Of a DNA stretch of 64,000 nucleotides, positions 8,855 to 17,412 are shown piece by piece. Source of the DNA: Caenicola sp034331105 (GTDB lineage Bacteria; Synergistota; Synergistia; Synergistales; Synergistaceae). The notes under the pieces were generated by a model. It was not told the DNA's origin, searched no databases, and was given only the letters and a program-made list of their open reading frames with translations. Every line of letters starts with the position of its first letter. The first letter of the stretch is position 1. A program made the translations under genes and the position numbers. The DNA is taken from NCBI GenBank assembly GCA_034331105.1, contig JAXQGB010000011.1:405446-469445 (forward strand). The letters run 5' to 3'.

Positions 8855-9199
8855 ATGGCATACTCAGAACCTTACGATAAGATGGACAGCAAGACTGTCG
8901 ACATTTCAAAAGCAATAACCAGCCTTCGCGAAGAGCTTGAAGCAGTAGACTGGTACAATCAGAGGGTCGCAACCGCCACAAACGAAGAACTCAAACGCAT
9001 AATGGCGCATAACAGGGATGAAGAAAAAGAACATGCAGCCATGCTGATAGAGTGGATCCGACGCAACATGGACGAATGGGACAAGGAACTTAAAGATTAC
9101 CTCTTCACGTCAGCACCCCTTGGAGAACACGAGGATCCGACAGGCGGAGACCAAGCATCTGAAAGCAACCTTCCCAATCTTGGGATTGGAAAACTTTAA
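8855..9199 (+). CDS. Encapsulated ferritin-like protein (EncFtn cargo)
   Basis: A 114-residue cargo protein of encapsulin nanocompartments. The EncFtn core is clear: SLREELEAVDWYNQR on helix 1 and HNRDEEKEHAAMLIEW on helix 2. Glu29, Glu57 and His60 are the likely ferroxidase ligands, assigned by similarity to known EncFtn. After a flexible, acidic, Gly/Ser-rich linker, the protein ends in NLGIGKL, matching the C-terminal targeting peptide that docks cargo to the shell interior. It oxidises Fe(II) for mineral storage inside the shell, whose gene follows after 26 bases. Confidence 0.93.
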   Translation: MAYSEPYDKMDSKTVDISKAITSLREELEAVDWYNQRVATATNEELKRIMAHNRDEEKEHAAMLIEWIRRNMDEWDKELKDYLFTSAPLGEHEDPTGGDQASESNLPNLGIGKL

Positions 9200-9225
9200 T
9201 ACTATTACTAAAGGGGGATAAAAAG

Positions 9226-10035
9226 ATGGATATTCTTAAAAGATCATTAGCTCCAATTATGCCGGCTGCATGGGATGAGATCGATGAACAGGCAAAAACA
9301 GTACTCAAGGGAGCCATTGCAGGAAGAAAGGTCGTCGATGTAAAAGGACCGCTCGGATGGAACACCGACGCAGTCTCTGAAGGCACACTTTCTCTCATAG
9401 AAGAATCGCCGGTAGAAGATGTAAGCTACGGCATTCGTGAATCCCTTCCCCTCGTGGAAATAAGGGTCCCCTTCACCATGTCGATGTGGGATCTGGACGA
9501 TATAAGCAGGAATTCAAAGACGATCGACTTCACTCCGGTGTTCGAAGCCGCCCGCAAAGCTGCCCTCTTTGAAGACACTGCAGTATTCCAGGGACTTGAA
9601 GAAGCAGGCATCCTCGGTCTGGAACTTGAATCTGACAATGAGCCCGTAGAGGTTAAGCTTGACGATGAAAATATAATCGGTTCCATAGTTGGAGCTATAA
9701 CCACTCTGAACAGCCGTTCGATGGAGGGGCCCTACGCCTTGGTCTGCTCGTTGCCGCTCTGGACAAAGATCAAGACATCGGGCAAAGGCTATCCTCTTCT
9801 CAAGAGAGTAAAAGACGCACTCGGCGACGACGGCCGCATCGTTCTTTCGCCCCAGTACGAGACATCCATGCTCGTATCGATGAAAGAGGGCAACAGCGAA
9901 CTGATAATCGGACAGGATTTCTCTATCGGCTACCAGTCACACACAAACACAGAAGTCAACTTCTACATTACAGAGACTTTCACCTTTAGGGTACTGGCCC
10001 CCGAGTCGATCGTACCTTTCAAAATAGTTAAATAA
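9226..10035 (+). CDS. Encapsulin shell protein, family 1
   Basis: HK97-fold shell protein (269 residues) that self-assembles into the icosahedral nanocompartment housing the EncFtn cargo. The family 1 (linocin-M18-like) signatures are the start MDILKRSLAPIMPAAWDEID, the GRKVVDVKGPLGWN segment, and the acidic Y/F-rich C-terminal part ending in a FRVLAPESIV-like strand. It has a strong SD (AAAGGGGG). It is the second and last gene of the operon, closed by a strong terminator 36 bases after the stop. Together with the cargo this is a minimal iron-storage encapsulin operon. Confidence 0.95.
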   Translation: MDILKRSLAPIMPAAWDEIDEQAKTVLKGAIAGRKVVDVKGPLGWNTDAVSEGTLSLIEESPVEDVSYGIRESLPLVEIRVPFTMSMWDLDDISRNSKTIDFTPVFEAARKAALFEDTAVFQGLEEAGILGLELESDNEPVEVKLDDENIIGSIVGAITTLNSRSMEGPYALVCSLPLWTKIKTSGKGYPLLKRVKDALGDDGRIVLSPQYETSMLVSMKEGNSELIIGQDFSIGYQSHTNTEVNFYITETFTFRVLAPESIVPFKIVK

Positions 10036-10070
10036 AATACCCGGGACAGCCTGACTATCCCGATAAAGCA

Positions 10071-10108
10071 AAAGAGAGGGGAGATGCATCGCATCTCCCC
10101 TCTCTTTT
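10071..10108 (+). terminator. Rho-independent terminator of the encapsulin operon
   Basis: A 17-base perfect stem (AAAGAGAGGGGAGATGC against its complement) closes a three-base loop and ends in TTTT. It may work in both directions because an A-run precedes the stem. Confidence 0.85.
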
Positions 10109-10146
10109 ATGTTTGGATTTCAGAAAGGACAGAACTGGGAAACGGA

Positions 10147-10899
10147 TCAATAAAGCCCAGCTGTCTCTCCTCCGTCGATCCTTATATCGGCGCCAGTGAT
10201 GTATTGTGCATCGTCTGAAGCCAGGAATGCATAGAGAGCTCCTATCTCTTCCGGTTCCGCATGACGTTTCATAGGGATGCCCTCGTTGACCTTTGCAAGC
10301 ATCTCATTCGTGTACTCGGCCCTCTGCATGGGTGTGAGAACATATCCCGGGCAGACACAGTTGACCCTGACGTCCGGAGCCAGTTCGAGAGCCATGCTCT
10401 TTGTGAGCAGGATCACACCGGCCTTGGACGCATTGTAGTCCGTGTACCAGCGGTGTCCTTCAGTCCCGTTAGAGGATGCCGTCATAAGGATGACCCCGTT
10501 CTTCTGTGCTTTCATCCTTCTTGCCGCTTCACGTGCGCAGAGGAACATGCCGTTGAGGTTGATGTCGATAACCTTCTGCCACTGTTCATATGAGATGTCA
10601 AGAAAGTCTTTGCGTATGCTTATGCCGGCATTGGAAACAAGGACATCTATTCCGCCAAGCTCGCTGTCCATCTTTTCAAATGCAGAGATAACGTCATCTT
10701 CCCTGCTGACATCGCAGACGCCCGAACCCGCAAATGAAGGATTTTCTCCCATGGCTTTTGCAAGGGCATCCTTGTTGCAGTCAATAATAAAGACCTTCGC
10801 GCCCTCAGCGGCGAACCTCTGCGCCGTTGCCAGACCGATGCCGCTCGCTGCGCCCGTGACCATGACCCGCTTGTTTTTAAGTTCGCAGTATTTCGCCAT
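10147..10899 (-). CDS. SDR family NAD(P)-dependent oxidoreductase
   Basis: A classical short-chain dehydrogenase of 250 residues. It has the cofactor motif TGAASGIG, the NAG motif (SNAGIS), a catalytic Ser in MTASSNG, Tyr-x3-Lys as YNASK and a C-terminal YITGADIRIDGG. Asp in FIIDCN at the end of beta-2 favours NAD over NADP. The substrate is unknown, probably a secondary alcohol or sugar/hydroxy-acid. It is the last in a run of minus-strand genes but separated from the ppnP operon by a terminator hairpin, so it likely has its own promoter. A second, only distantly similar SDR is at 17539. Confidence 0.88.
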   Translation of the reverse strand: MAKYCELKNKRVMVTGAASGIGLATAQRFAAEGAKVFIIDCNKDALAKAMGENPSFAGSGVCDVSREDDVISAFEKMDSELGGIDVLVSNAGISIRKDFLDISYEQWQKVIDINLNGMFLCAREAARRMKAQKNGVILMTASSNGTEGHRWYTDYNASKAGVILLTKSMALELAPDVRVNCVCPGYVLTPMQRAEYTNEMLAKVNEGIPMKRHAEPEEIGALYAFLASDDAQYITGADIRIDGGETAGLY

Positions 10900-10967
10900 T
10901 GAACGCCCCCCTCGATTTCATGTTAAATATTAGCATTATTAGATTAATTTTTCTAAAAATAATAAAT

Positions 10968-11019
10968 AAAACTTAGGAACAGTCACTGAGAGTCATTAAC
11001 ACAACCATTCCTAAGTTTT
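10968..11019 (-). terminator. Terminator hairpin after the Nramp-like/ppnP operon
   Basis: A perfect 12-base inverted repeat (AAAACTTAGGAA, 10968-10979, against 11008-11019) with a 28-base loop that contains a small inner stem. On the minus strand it is followed by ATTTATTATTTTT. It separates ppnP from the downstream SDR gene. Confidence 0.6.
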
Positions 11020-11056
11020 TGATAAATAAAATTTTACTAAACAAAAAAACTACAAG

Positions 11057-11386
11057 TTATTCAGCTAAAAAATCACAAATATACTCTGAGATTTGTCTGC
11101 AGCGAACTTGAAAAACACAGTTTCGAGGAACATAGTAGTACTCTCCGGTATTCACTGTACGCCAGCCCAGATCCCCTGGGAAAATAACATCTACACTGCC
11201 TGATGTTATCAAAACCCTTTCGGGTTCATGAGAATCAAATTCAAAATCCCCGGGCATATATACGCCAAGTGTTTTCTTCGTACCGTCCGGGAAGATCAAT
11301 GTCCTGCTCTGACACAATCCCCCTTCAAAGAAGTTTGCATTTATTTTTACTTTTACGTTTTCAAAAAACTCATGCATTTTAATCAT
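11057..11386 (-). CDS. ppnP: Pyrimidine/purine nucleoside phosphorylase PpnP-like (DUF1255)
   Basis: A small cupin-like protein (about 109 residues) of the PpnP/YaiE family, whose E. coli member phosphorolyses several nucleosides. Family hallmarks are FFENVKVKINANFFEGG at the start, then SRTLIFPDGTKKTLGVYMPGDFEF, and SGSVDVIFPGD with GEYYYVPRNCVFQV at the end. The first ATG (11386) overlaps the upstream small membrane protein gene. ATG at 11377 is an alternative. Being last in an operon with an Nramp-fold transporter suggests, as inference, that the transported solute may be a nucleoside or nucleobase. Confidence 0.8.
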   Translation of the reverse strand: MIKMHEFFENVKVKINANFFEGGLCQSRTLIFPDGTKKTLGVYMPGDFEFDSHEPERVLITSGSVDVIFPGDLGWRTVNTGEYYYVPRNCVFQVRCRQISEYICDFLAE

Positions 11387-11582
11387 TTTTCCTTACAGGA
11401 ACAGCAATTACCATACATACTACAATCGTTATCAAAATTCCTGCGTACATTTCTACCGGACTATCGTCATGCAGCATGTATCTAATTGCCCCATGAAGAG
11501 CCACCGCATTTGCAAAGAAATTTAAAAACAGCCCCCAAAGACGCCCCGTAAAAGGTCCGTATTTTTTCTCCAAAAATTCCAT
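11379..11582 (-). CDS. Small membrane protein next to Nramp-like transporter
   Basis: A 67-residue protein with two hydrophobic segments (FLNFFANAVALHGAIRYML and the C-terminal AGILITIVVCMVIAVPV) and a short basic tail. I do not recognise the family. The start at 11582 has GGAGG seven bases upstream. The gene lies 15 bases after the transporter gene and overlaps ppnP by 8 bases, so all three are clearly co-translated. A possible role is auxiliary subunit of the transporter, as in other permease plus tiny-membrane-protein pairs. That is a guess from position and size. Confidence 0.7.
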   Translation of the reverse strand: MEFLEKKYGPFTGRLWGLFLNFFANAVALHGAIRYMLHDDSPVEMYAGILITIVVCMVIAVPVRKND

Positions 11583-11597
11583 CACAAATCCTCCTTC

Positions 11598-12968
11598 TTA
11601 ACCAAACATCCCAAGGCGGTTGAAAACATAAGTTATAGCGCCGGCATTGACAAAACAGATCGCAAGCATCATGCCCATGTTCCAAAGATAATTTTTGACA
11701 ACGTCTTTTTTCATAACCAGTTTATCGTTTACAAGGAGGAAAATACTCCATGCAGCAAAATTGTTAGTTAAAGAAATAAACGCTGTTACCAGAATGACCA
11801 GCCAAAGCGGGCGCGATGTCCACACCGCAAGAAATCCCGTTGACGGAAGAAGCGCACATATCTTCCAACGCAGGCTCTTAGCATCCGGGGTCCAATTGAA
11901 AGCTTCGAAAATCCCGATCGCACAAACTATGTTCAATCCAATTATTGAAGTTATAGGAACGGCAAGGAAGGCCAGATAAAAGAAAATCGCACCGAACTGG
12001 CTTCCAAGGAGAGGGGTAAATGCTGCGGCAAGCTGTATCGCATCTTCAGGAACAGGAGCTCCTGAAGCTCCAAGCGTTTGTGCAAATACAATGATAACCA
12101 TCCAGTTTACTAGGACGAATGGGAGTCCTAAACCAAAAATCATGTCCATGCGTCCAAGCTTTTCATGTTTCCTTCCCCAGCCACGGGAGAGACCGGTATA
12201 GTGAAAAAGACACCAATCCATTACACCGCAGGCTGCCGCGCCCGAAGCCAGTACAAGGTCAAGACCTTCGCCACCTCCGGGGATCCACGGGATAAAGTTG
12301 CCCTTAAAGAACTCACCCCAATTAACTCCGACCTTCAGCACTGAGAAAAGGAATCCTACGACCATCAGCCCAATTCCGGCTTTCATGAAGAGTTCCACCA
12401 TGCGGGTCCCTTTAGAATCCTTCCGTCCATACATTAACGTCATCCAAGTCGTAAGTAGCCAAATCACAGTCCAGTTATACTGTCTTGGAAAGCTAAAACC
12501 AAAATAAGGAGTAAGATTTTCGAGCAAATTACCTGCTAAAGCGAACTGTCCCCAAGTCCAGATGATCGCAGGGATAGCCATACCAATGAGCGCCGTGAGT
12601 ATTGAACCTATTACAAAATGATGATGCTTGTTTTGCAGCGGCACAAGCTGACCGGCTTTTGTTCCGATGCGAAGTGTTGCTGCGATCATAAAAATGCCAA
12701 CTAACATGGAAAACCATGTCACCCACATTGTTTTATAGCCGTAAACAACTCCAGAGATCATGGATGCGGTGACTGACCCTGCACCAAGAGTAAACCCTGC
12801 ACCGATGAATCCGGGGCCACCAAGTTTTATGTAGCCCAAGAACCTGGCAAAAAAAGGTTTTTTCTCGATAGCTTCAAGCAGAGCTAGCTCTGCATCCAGC
12901 TGCTCTTGTGGTATAGCTTCTGCCAGCGGATAACGCTCATTACTTTCTGTAGCTCCATTCTCAAGCAA
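11598..12968 (-). CDS. Nramp-fold transporter with altered metal site
   Basis: An 11-12 TM protein of 456 residues in the Nramp (SLC11) family. The TM1 region GPGFIGAGFTLGAGSVTAS aligns with the canonical GPAFIAAIAYIDPGNFATN. However, the metal ligands Asp and Asn of DPGN are Gly and Ser here, and the TM6 MPHN motif reads MDWC. Only the Met is kept, so classical Mn/Fe transport is unlikely. The start is TTG at 12968 with AGGAG eight bases before. It heads an operon with a small membrane protein and ppnP. Its upstream region carries an operator-like site shared with the GntR-controlled SDR promoter. Confidence 0.85.
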   Translation of the reverse strand: MLENGATESNERYPLAEAIPQEQLDAELALLEAIEKKPFFARFLGYIKLGGPGFIGAGFTLGAGSVTASMISGVVYGYKTMWVTWFSMLVGIFMIAATLRIGTKAGQLVPLQNKHHHFVIGSILTALIGMAIPAIIWTWGQFALAGNLLENLTPYFGFSFPRQYNWTVIWLLTTWMTLMYGRKDSKGTRMVELFMKAGIGLMVVGFLFSVLKVGVNWGEFFKGNFIPWIPGGGEGLDLVLASGAAACGVMDWCLFHYTGLSRGWGRKHEKLGRMDMIFGLGLPFVLVNWMVIIVFAQTLGASGAPVPEDAIQLAAAFTPLLGSQFGAIFFYLAFLAVPITSIIGLNIVCAIGIFEAFNWTPDAKSLRWKICALLPSTGFLAVWTSRPLWLVILVTAFISLTNNFAAWSIFLLVNDKLVMKKDVVKNYLWNMGMMLAICFVNAGAITYVFNRLGMFG

Positions 12969-13073
12969 TTGTCATTCTCCTTTCAAATTATGAAGTCCTA
13001 TCGTTAGTAAAAACATCCCAAAGCAATAATTTTGTTTTTTGAGATTCATCACCCCCCACTAAAACATCTTTAC

Positions 13074-13088
13074 ATACAATGTATACAT
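13074..13088. promoter_or_regulatory. Probable GntR operator upstream of the Nramp-like operon
   Basis: The sequence ATACAATGTATACAT contains the perfect palindrome ATACA-A-TGTAT and matches 14 of 15 positions of the site at 18364-18378 beside the GntR/SDR promoters. On the minus strand it falls between a TTTACA (-35-like) and a TATGTA (-10-like), i.e. inside the likely promoter of the gene at 12968. Confidence 0.45.
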
Positions 13089-13104
13089 AACAAATGTAAA
13101 AAAA

Positions 13105-14220
13105 TTATTTGACTTTACACATAATCTTTTTGCCAAAACCCGTAATTACCGGGAAATAACCTTTTAGTTCTTCGTCCAGTGCTGGATCACCTGTATCTGC
13201 TATCAGAGACTTTCCAAAAAGATCGGACATTTTAGATGAATTTGCAATGATTGTTATATTCTCTCTTGGTATCATCCTTAGTACTTCGGGGCTCAGCTGC
13301 TGGTTGCCCCTGCCGAAGATGTGCCCCTGCCCTCCGATGACCGTTACAACAAGATGGCGCTTTTCTTTCCCAAAACCCGAAAGTGCGACAGTTATCTCTT
13401 TCTCAGTCATGTCTTTTCCTGCAAGACACTTGTTTACTGCGGCATCAACTCCAAGCAGCGTGCCTTCGATGTTGAGGTTCTCTTTTATTGAGTATGCAGT
13501 GCTTCCCGACCCTATCAAATATATTTCATCTTCGCGCATGTTTTTGATGACATAGGCTGCGATATCAAGCCTTTCGGAATCATCAGATAATGAGCTTCCG
13601 GATTTTCTGTCCTGCATGAACTCCCTGTCATCCGGCACTTTCATATATCCATAAAGCTCCGCCCTCACAATGTTGTTTCGGAAGGCATCCTCATCAAGGT
13701 CCATTACCTCAGCAAGGACAAATCTTTTGACCTTGCCCTGAAGCAGGTTTCTTACCAGCATTCCGGCGTCCTTTGGCCTTTTCGCATAAACAGCCGAATG
13801 GACCTTTACTCCGGCCGGTATACCAATGACAGGGATCTTTTCTCCGACTACAGAGCATATATCACGTGCAGTTCCGTCGCCGCCTGCAAAGACAATTGCC
13901 TCGACCCCTGCCTCAAGCATGAGGGATACCGCTCTTTTAGTATCATCTGCAGTCGTTTTTTCTGTGGGGCCGATTACTATCTCAGGTTTTAAACCGTTTT
14001 CGAAGAGCAACTTTCCCCCCATTTCGCCCGCAGGAGCATATAACTGATGATCTGAAGCGGTTTCCCTGAATACAGCAAGCGCGGCCTCCGCACGGCTGTT
14101 TGCCGTGGGGACCGCACCAAGCTCTATGGCCCGGCGGAGAATATCTTCTCCGTCGGTGCCTTTGAGAGCAACCTTTCCTCCCATACCTGCTACCGGGTTG
14201 ATGAGGAAGCCTATCTTCAT
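13105..14220 (-). CDS. ATP-NAD/AcoX-type kinase family protein
   Basis: A 371-residue protein with the NAD/diacylglycerol-kinase fold. The signature FAGGDGTARDI is followed by VIGIPAGVKVHSAVY, as in the AcoX-like branch of ATP-NAD kinases. The N-terminus (MKIGFLINPVAGMGGKVALKG) also fits. NAD kinases phosphorylate NAD to NADP, but AcoX-like members have no firmly established substrate. The gene begins one base after the gcvPB stop, so it is co-transcribed with the glycine dehydrogenase genes. Confidence 0.8.
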   Translation of the reverse strand: MKIGFLINPVAGMGGKVALKGTDGEDILRRAIELGAVPTANSRAEAALAVFRETASDHQLYAPAGEMGGKLLFENGLKPEIVIGPTEKTTADDTKRAVSLMLEAGVEAIVFAGGDGTARDICSVVGEKIPVIGIPAGVKVHSAVYAKRPKDAGMLVRNLLQGKVKRFVLAEVMDLDEDAFRNNIVRAELYGYMKVPDDREFMQDRKSGSSLSDDSERLDIAAYVIKNMREDEIYLIGSGSTAYSIKENLNIEGTLLGVDAAVNKCLAGKDMTEKEITVALSGFGKEKRHLVVTVIGGQGHIFGRGNQQLSPEVLRMIPRENITIIANSSKMSDLFGKSLIADTGDPALDEELKGYFPVITGFGKKIMCKVK

Positions 14221-14221
14221 T

Positions 14222-15787
14222 TTATTTGGGCTCGAAGTAACCCTTGTACTTCCTGTTGTAAGAGCGCCAGGTTATCGAGTATTTTGCAGGATCGTCGAAG
14301 TAGTCGTGGTCAATGTGATGGACAGTGCTGTTCATGGGTGCATGTTCGACCGCTTCGGGTTCCTCGTAGCACATCCTGGATATCTCTTCCAGGACCGCGC
14401 AGTAGTCGTCGATATCCTTTTTCGAATAGGATTCGCTCGGCTCTATTGTGAAGGGCTCCGGGATGACGAACGGCTCGTGGCTCGACCAGTAGTGGGTCCC
14501 AAAGTCAGCAATGCAGCGCTGTACATCTGCCGTTCCGAACCCCGTATCCTCCTTAAGCTTCTCCCAGCTGTAACGGACCTGCTCTATACGCGAGGGGTGG
14601 TTCGGAAAGCTCATCGAAGCTCCCTTTATCGCAAGGATCTTTTTCATGCAGTAGTTGTTGTTCAGTATGGCGACTCTTGAAACTTCTTCAAGTCCTTCGG
14701 CGCCAAGGGTCATGATCCAGGAATAAGCCTTGAGGACCACAGGAATGACACCCCAGAAGGATTTGATCTTCCCGCATGATTTCGGCAGGTCGAAGTCCAG
14801 GTAATATCCCTTTTCTGGGCAGTACTCCACAAGCGGGACGGGCATATAGGGACGAAGCTCTTTCCTTGCCGCCACCATTCCAGTGGCAGGGCCGCCGCAT
14901 CCGTGGGGGGCCGAGAAGGTCTTGTGAAGGTTGAAAAATGACATGTCAAAGTCAGCTTCCGAAGTCCTTGTTATTCCAAGCAGGCCGTTTGCGTTGGCCT
15001 GGTCATAGCAGCAAAGTACTCCCTTTTCGTGTGCAAGTTTTGTGAACTCTTTGATCCTTACGTTGAAAATGCCGGTATCTTCGGGGTTGGTGAAGAAGAT
15101 GGCGGCAGTCCTGTCCGAAAGAGCAGCCTTGAAGGCTTCGATATCGGGATATCCCTCAGAGTCAGGCTGTATGATGGTTACCTTGTATCCTTTTACTATT
15201 GGAACGGCCGCATCTGCAGGATGCGAGAAGAGCGTCGTGATGACTTCATCACGCTTATCCTCTTCACCTTTGTCACGCCAATATGCCCTCACTATTGAAG
15301 CAAGCGCGAGGACTCCGTGAGAGCCTCCTCCGGGCTGGACGCTGAACACATCAAGTCCTGAGATAGATTTAAAAAGCTCTGCCGTTTCGTACATGACCTC
15401 AAGCACGCCCTGAGCTGTCTTTTCGGGCTGGAACGGATGCATGTGAATCATCTTGGGCGATCCCGCTAGCCGTTCGTGCACCTTGGGGCTGTACTTCATC
15501 GTACAAGTTCCCTGGCCTATGTCTATGTTGCCGTCAACTCCGATATTCTCCTGGGAAAGATGGTTGTAATGTCTTACCAGCTGGAGCTGTGCGATCTCAG
15601 GGAGATTTGCCAGATCCTTCCTTACCATATGTTCTGGGAGAGTTCCAAGGATCTCCTCTCTGGATGCGCAGTCGCAGCAGGGTCCCGGGACCAGAACACC
15701 ACGCTGTCCGGGTTCGCTGAGTTCGTATATTATCGGTTCGTTCCATCTGGCCTGATGAAATTTTTTCATTCTTGTCAGTCCGTTCAT
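14222..15787 (-). CDS. gcvPB: Glycine dehydrogenase (decarboxylating) subunit 2
   Basis: C-terminal half of the split P-protein of the glycine cleavage system. It is a PLP enzyme that decarboxylates glycine and transfers the aminomethyl group to lipoyl-H protein. The PLP-lysine lies in NLHKTFSAPHGCGGP. Other family blocks are GTCTMKYSPKVHE and QPGGGSHG. It is somewhat longer than usual (521 residues). The SD AAGGAGGG precedes the ATG at 15787. It lies 13 bases downstream of gcvPA. GcvT and GcvH are not in the window. Confidence 0.95.
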   Translation of the reverse strand: MNGLTRMKKFHQARWNEPIIYELSEPGQRGVLVPGPCCDCASREEILGTLPEHMVRKDLANLPEIAQLQLVRHYNHLSQENIGVDGNIDIGQGTCTMKYSPKVHERLAGSPKMIHMHPFQPEKTAQGVLEVMYETAELFKSISGLDVFSVQPGGGSHGVLALASIVRAYWRDKGEEDKRDEVITTLFSHPADAAVPIVKGYKVTIIQPDSEGYPDIEAFKAALSDRTAAIFFTNPEDTGIFNVRIKEFTKLAHEKGVLCCYDQANANGLLGITRTSEADFDMSFFNLHKTFSAPHGCGGPATGMVAARKELRPYMPVPLVEYCPEKGYYLDFDLPKSCGKIKSFWGVIPVVLKAYSWIMTLGAEGLEEVSRVAILNNNYCMKKILAIKGASMSFPNHPSRIEQVRYSWEKLKEDTGFGTADVQRCIADFGTHYWSSHEPFVIPEPFTIEPSESYSKKDIDDYCAVLEEISRMCYEEPEAVEHAPMNSTVHHIDHDYFDDPAKYSITWRSYNRKYKGYFEPK

Positions 15788-15800
15788 GATCTGTCCCTCC

Positions 15801-17186
15801 TTATCCGAGTATTTCGCACAGGGCGTCGGCGATGGCTTTGATATCTTCTGCCGTTGTCTGTTCCGTCACGCAAAGGAGCGAGCAGCCTTTTAGTTCGGGG
15901 AAGCTTTCTTCAAGATCAAACCCACCCAGTATCCCCTTCTCAAGAAGCTTCTCATTTATCTCCTTTACTGTTTTGCCCGTACTGCTGAAATCAACAACTA
16001 TCTCTTCAAAAGGAGTCCCGGAGAATCTGTCGAGCTTAACTCCCTTTACCTTTGCAAGAACTTTTTTCAGGCAGACCTGACGCTGCAGTATAGCCTCGCC
16101 AAGTTCCTTCATTCCCCGCGGTCCCATGGACGCAAGATAAACGCCTGCAGCGATCCCCCATAGAGCCGAGTGAGTGCCCACAAACTCCTTGGCACTGTCC
16201 CTGTTTGCGAAAGATGTACGCTCCCAGAGGACGTCACCGAACCCCCACTCGCCTTCGCTTGTGGGTGCTATTCCAAAGAGCCTTGAGGGGTATTCCTCAA
16301 TGATCTCCGGCTTTTCGCTTGTAGCTACAAAACCTGCAACTCCGCCGCCGTAGTTCATGTGGATACCGAGAGGCTGAATATCGCCGCATGCTATGTCTGC
16401 CCCGTAACGGTTCGGAGGTGTCAGAACTCCCAGTGTAGAGGGCTCGACATATGCGACCATAAGAGCTCCGGCCTTATGCGCCATATCAGCGATCTCCTGA
16501 GCTTTATCCTCGATTATCCCAAAGAAATTGGGGTTCATTACGAGGACTGCTGCTGCCTTGTCTGTCAGACAGGCCTTGAGGCTGTCCAGGCAGATGCGGC
16601 CTGTTTTGTCGTTATAATTTACGTAGGTGATCTTCACATCAGGCTGCAGATAGGTCTCAACGACCTTCAGAACGTCGGGGTTAAAATTCCGGGGTATGAG
16701 GACCTCTTTCCTCTTCGTTATCCTTGTAGCCATCCTGAGTGCTGTTCCGCAGGCCTGGCTTCCATCATAGTTGGGAACGTTGCAGACATCAAAATCCAGC
16801 AGCTCTGCCATCATCGACTGATATTCAAACAGTGCATGGAAGCGCCCATGATCCTCGTAAGGCTCACCGGCATAAGCTGTCAGGAATTCGGACCTGTTTA
16901 TCACCTCATCGACAACTGCAGGCACATAACGGTTATAGCAGCCTGCTCCAAGGAAACAGCGAAGCTCCGCCGCAGTCATATTTTTGTTCATGATCCCGCT
17001 CACATGCCTGTAGATCCCGGCCTCATCCTCAAAAGGTTTAGGAAGCTCCATCGGTTCCTTCATGCGGACATCTTCAGGAATGTCCGCGATCAGATCCTCG
17101 ATCGACCCAACCCCGATAAACTTCAGCATCTCCTCCTGGACCTCAGCCACCGAATTAGGAATATAAGGGTAAACCTTCTTCCCCAT
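15801..17186 (-). CDS. gcvPA: Glycine dehydrogenase (decarboxylating) subunit 1
   Basis: N-terminal half of the split P-protein. Family features are YPYIPNS at the start, FLGAGCYNRYVPAVVDEVINRSEFLTAY-type sequence near residue 80 (given here only in part), PNYDGSQACGTALRMA and YGGGVAGF. I chose ATG at 17186 because GGGAGG lies seven bases before it. The in-frame start at 17207 adds seven residues without an SD. Directly upstream are two tandem copies of the 128-nt hairpin repeat and then the SDR gene in the same direction, so it may be read through from the SDR promoter. No glycine riboswitch is visible. Confidence 0.95.
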   Translation of the reverse strand: MGKKVYPYIPNSVAEVQEEMLKFIGVGSIEDLIADIPEDVRMKEPMELPKPFEDEAGIYRHVSGIMNKNMTAAELRCFLGAGCYNRYVPAVVDEVINRSEFLTAYAGEPYEDHGRFHALFEYQSMMAELLDFDVCNVPNYDGSQACGTALRMATRITKRKEVLIPRNFNPDVLKVVETYLQPDVKITYVNYNDKTGRICLDSLKACLTDKAAAVLVMNPNFFGIIEDKAQEIADMAHKAGALMVAYVEPSTLGVLTPPNRYGADIACGDIQPLGIHMNYGGGVAGFVATSEKPEIIEEYPSRLFGIAPTSEGEWGFGDVLWERTSFANRDSAKEFVGTHSALWGIAAGVYLASMGPRGMKELGEAILQRQVCLKKVLAKVKGVKLDRFSGTPFEEIVVDFSSTGKTVKEINEKLLEKGILGGFDLEESFPELKGCSLLCVTEQTTAEDIKAIADALCEILG

Positions 17187-17280
17187 GTCACTACCTCCCA
17201 AAATCAAAAATTAAGTCCCTGTTTATCTCTTAAAAAATCTTTTGCTTTTGACTTTTCATTTCCCCAACCCCAACCGCCGG

Positions 17281-17409
17281 TAAAACGGCGAATAGATGGG
17301 GCAGATGCGATGTGGCTGGTTGGCGCCCATACCGGAGGCGTATATCTGATACGTCGAGGATTGGGCACCAGCCTGCCACGAAGCAGATGTCCCATATATT
17401 CGCCGTTTA
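17281..17409 (-). repeat. Hairpin repeat family 1, copy A
   Basis: A near-palindrome of about 128 nt. The ends AAACGGCGAATA pair with the complementary 3' end, and pairing continues with few interruptions to an apex GGCGTATATCTGATACGTCG. It lies 3 bases from copy B in direct orientation. The arms differ from copy B by paired substitutions (for example 17326/17365 C-G against T-A). I take the minus strand as sense because the upstream gene (SDR) is on that strand. Confidence 0.85.
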
Positions 17410-17412
17410 AAC

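Noticed and set aside
13105..14220. Housekeeping NAD kinase (nadK)
   Set aside because: It has the GGDGT motif, but the length (371) and the AcoX-like context after gcvPB do not match ordinary NadK, so no symbol was given.
17187..17280. Glycine riboswitch in front of gcvPA
   Set aside because: The stretch is short and AT-rich without the conserved glycine aptamer sequences. The rest of the gap is the hairpin repeats.
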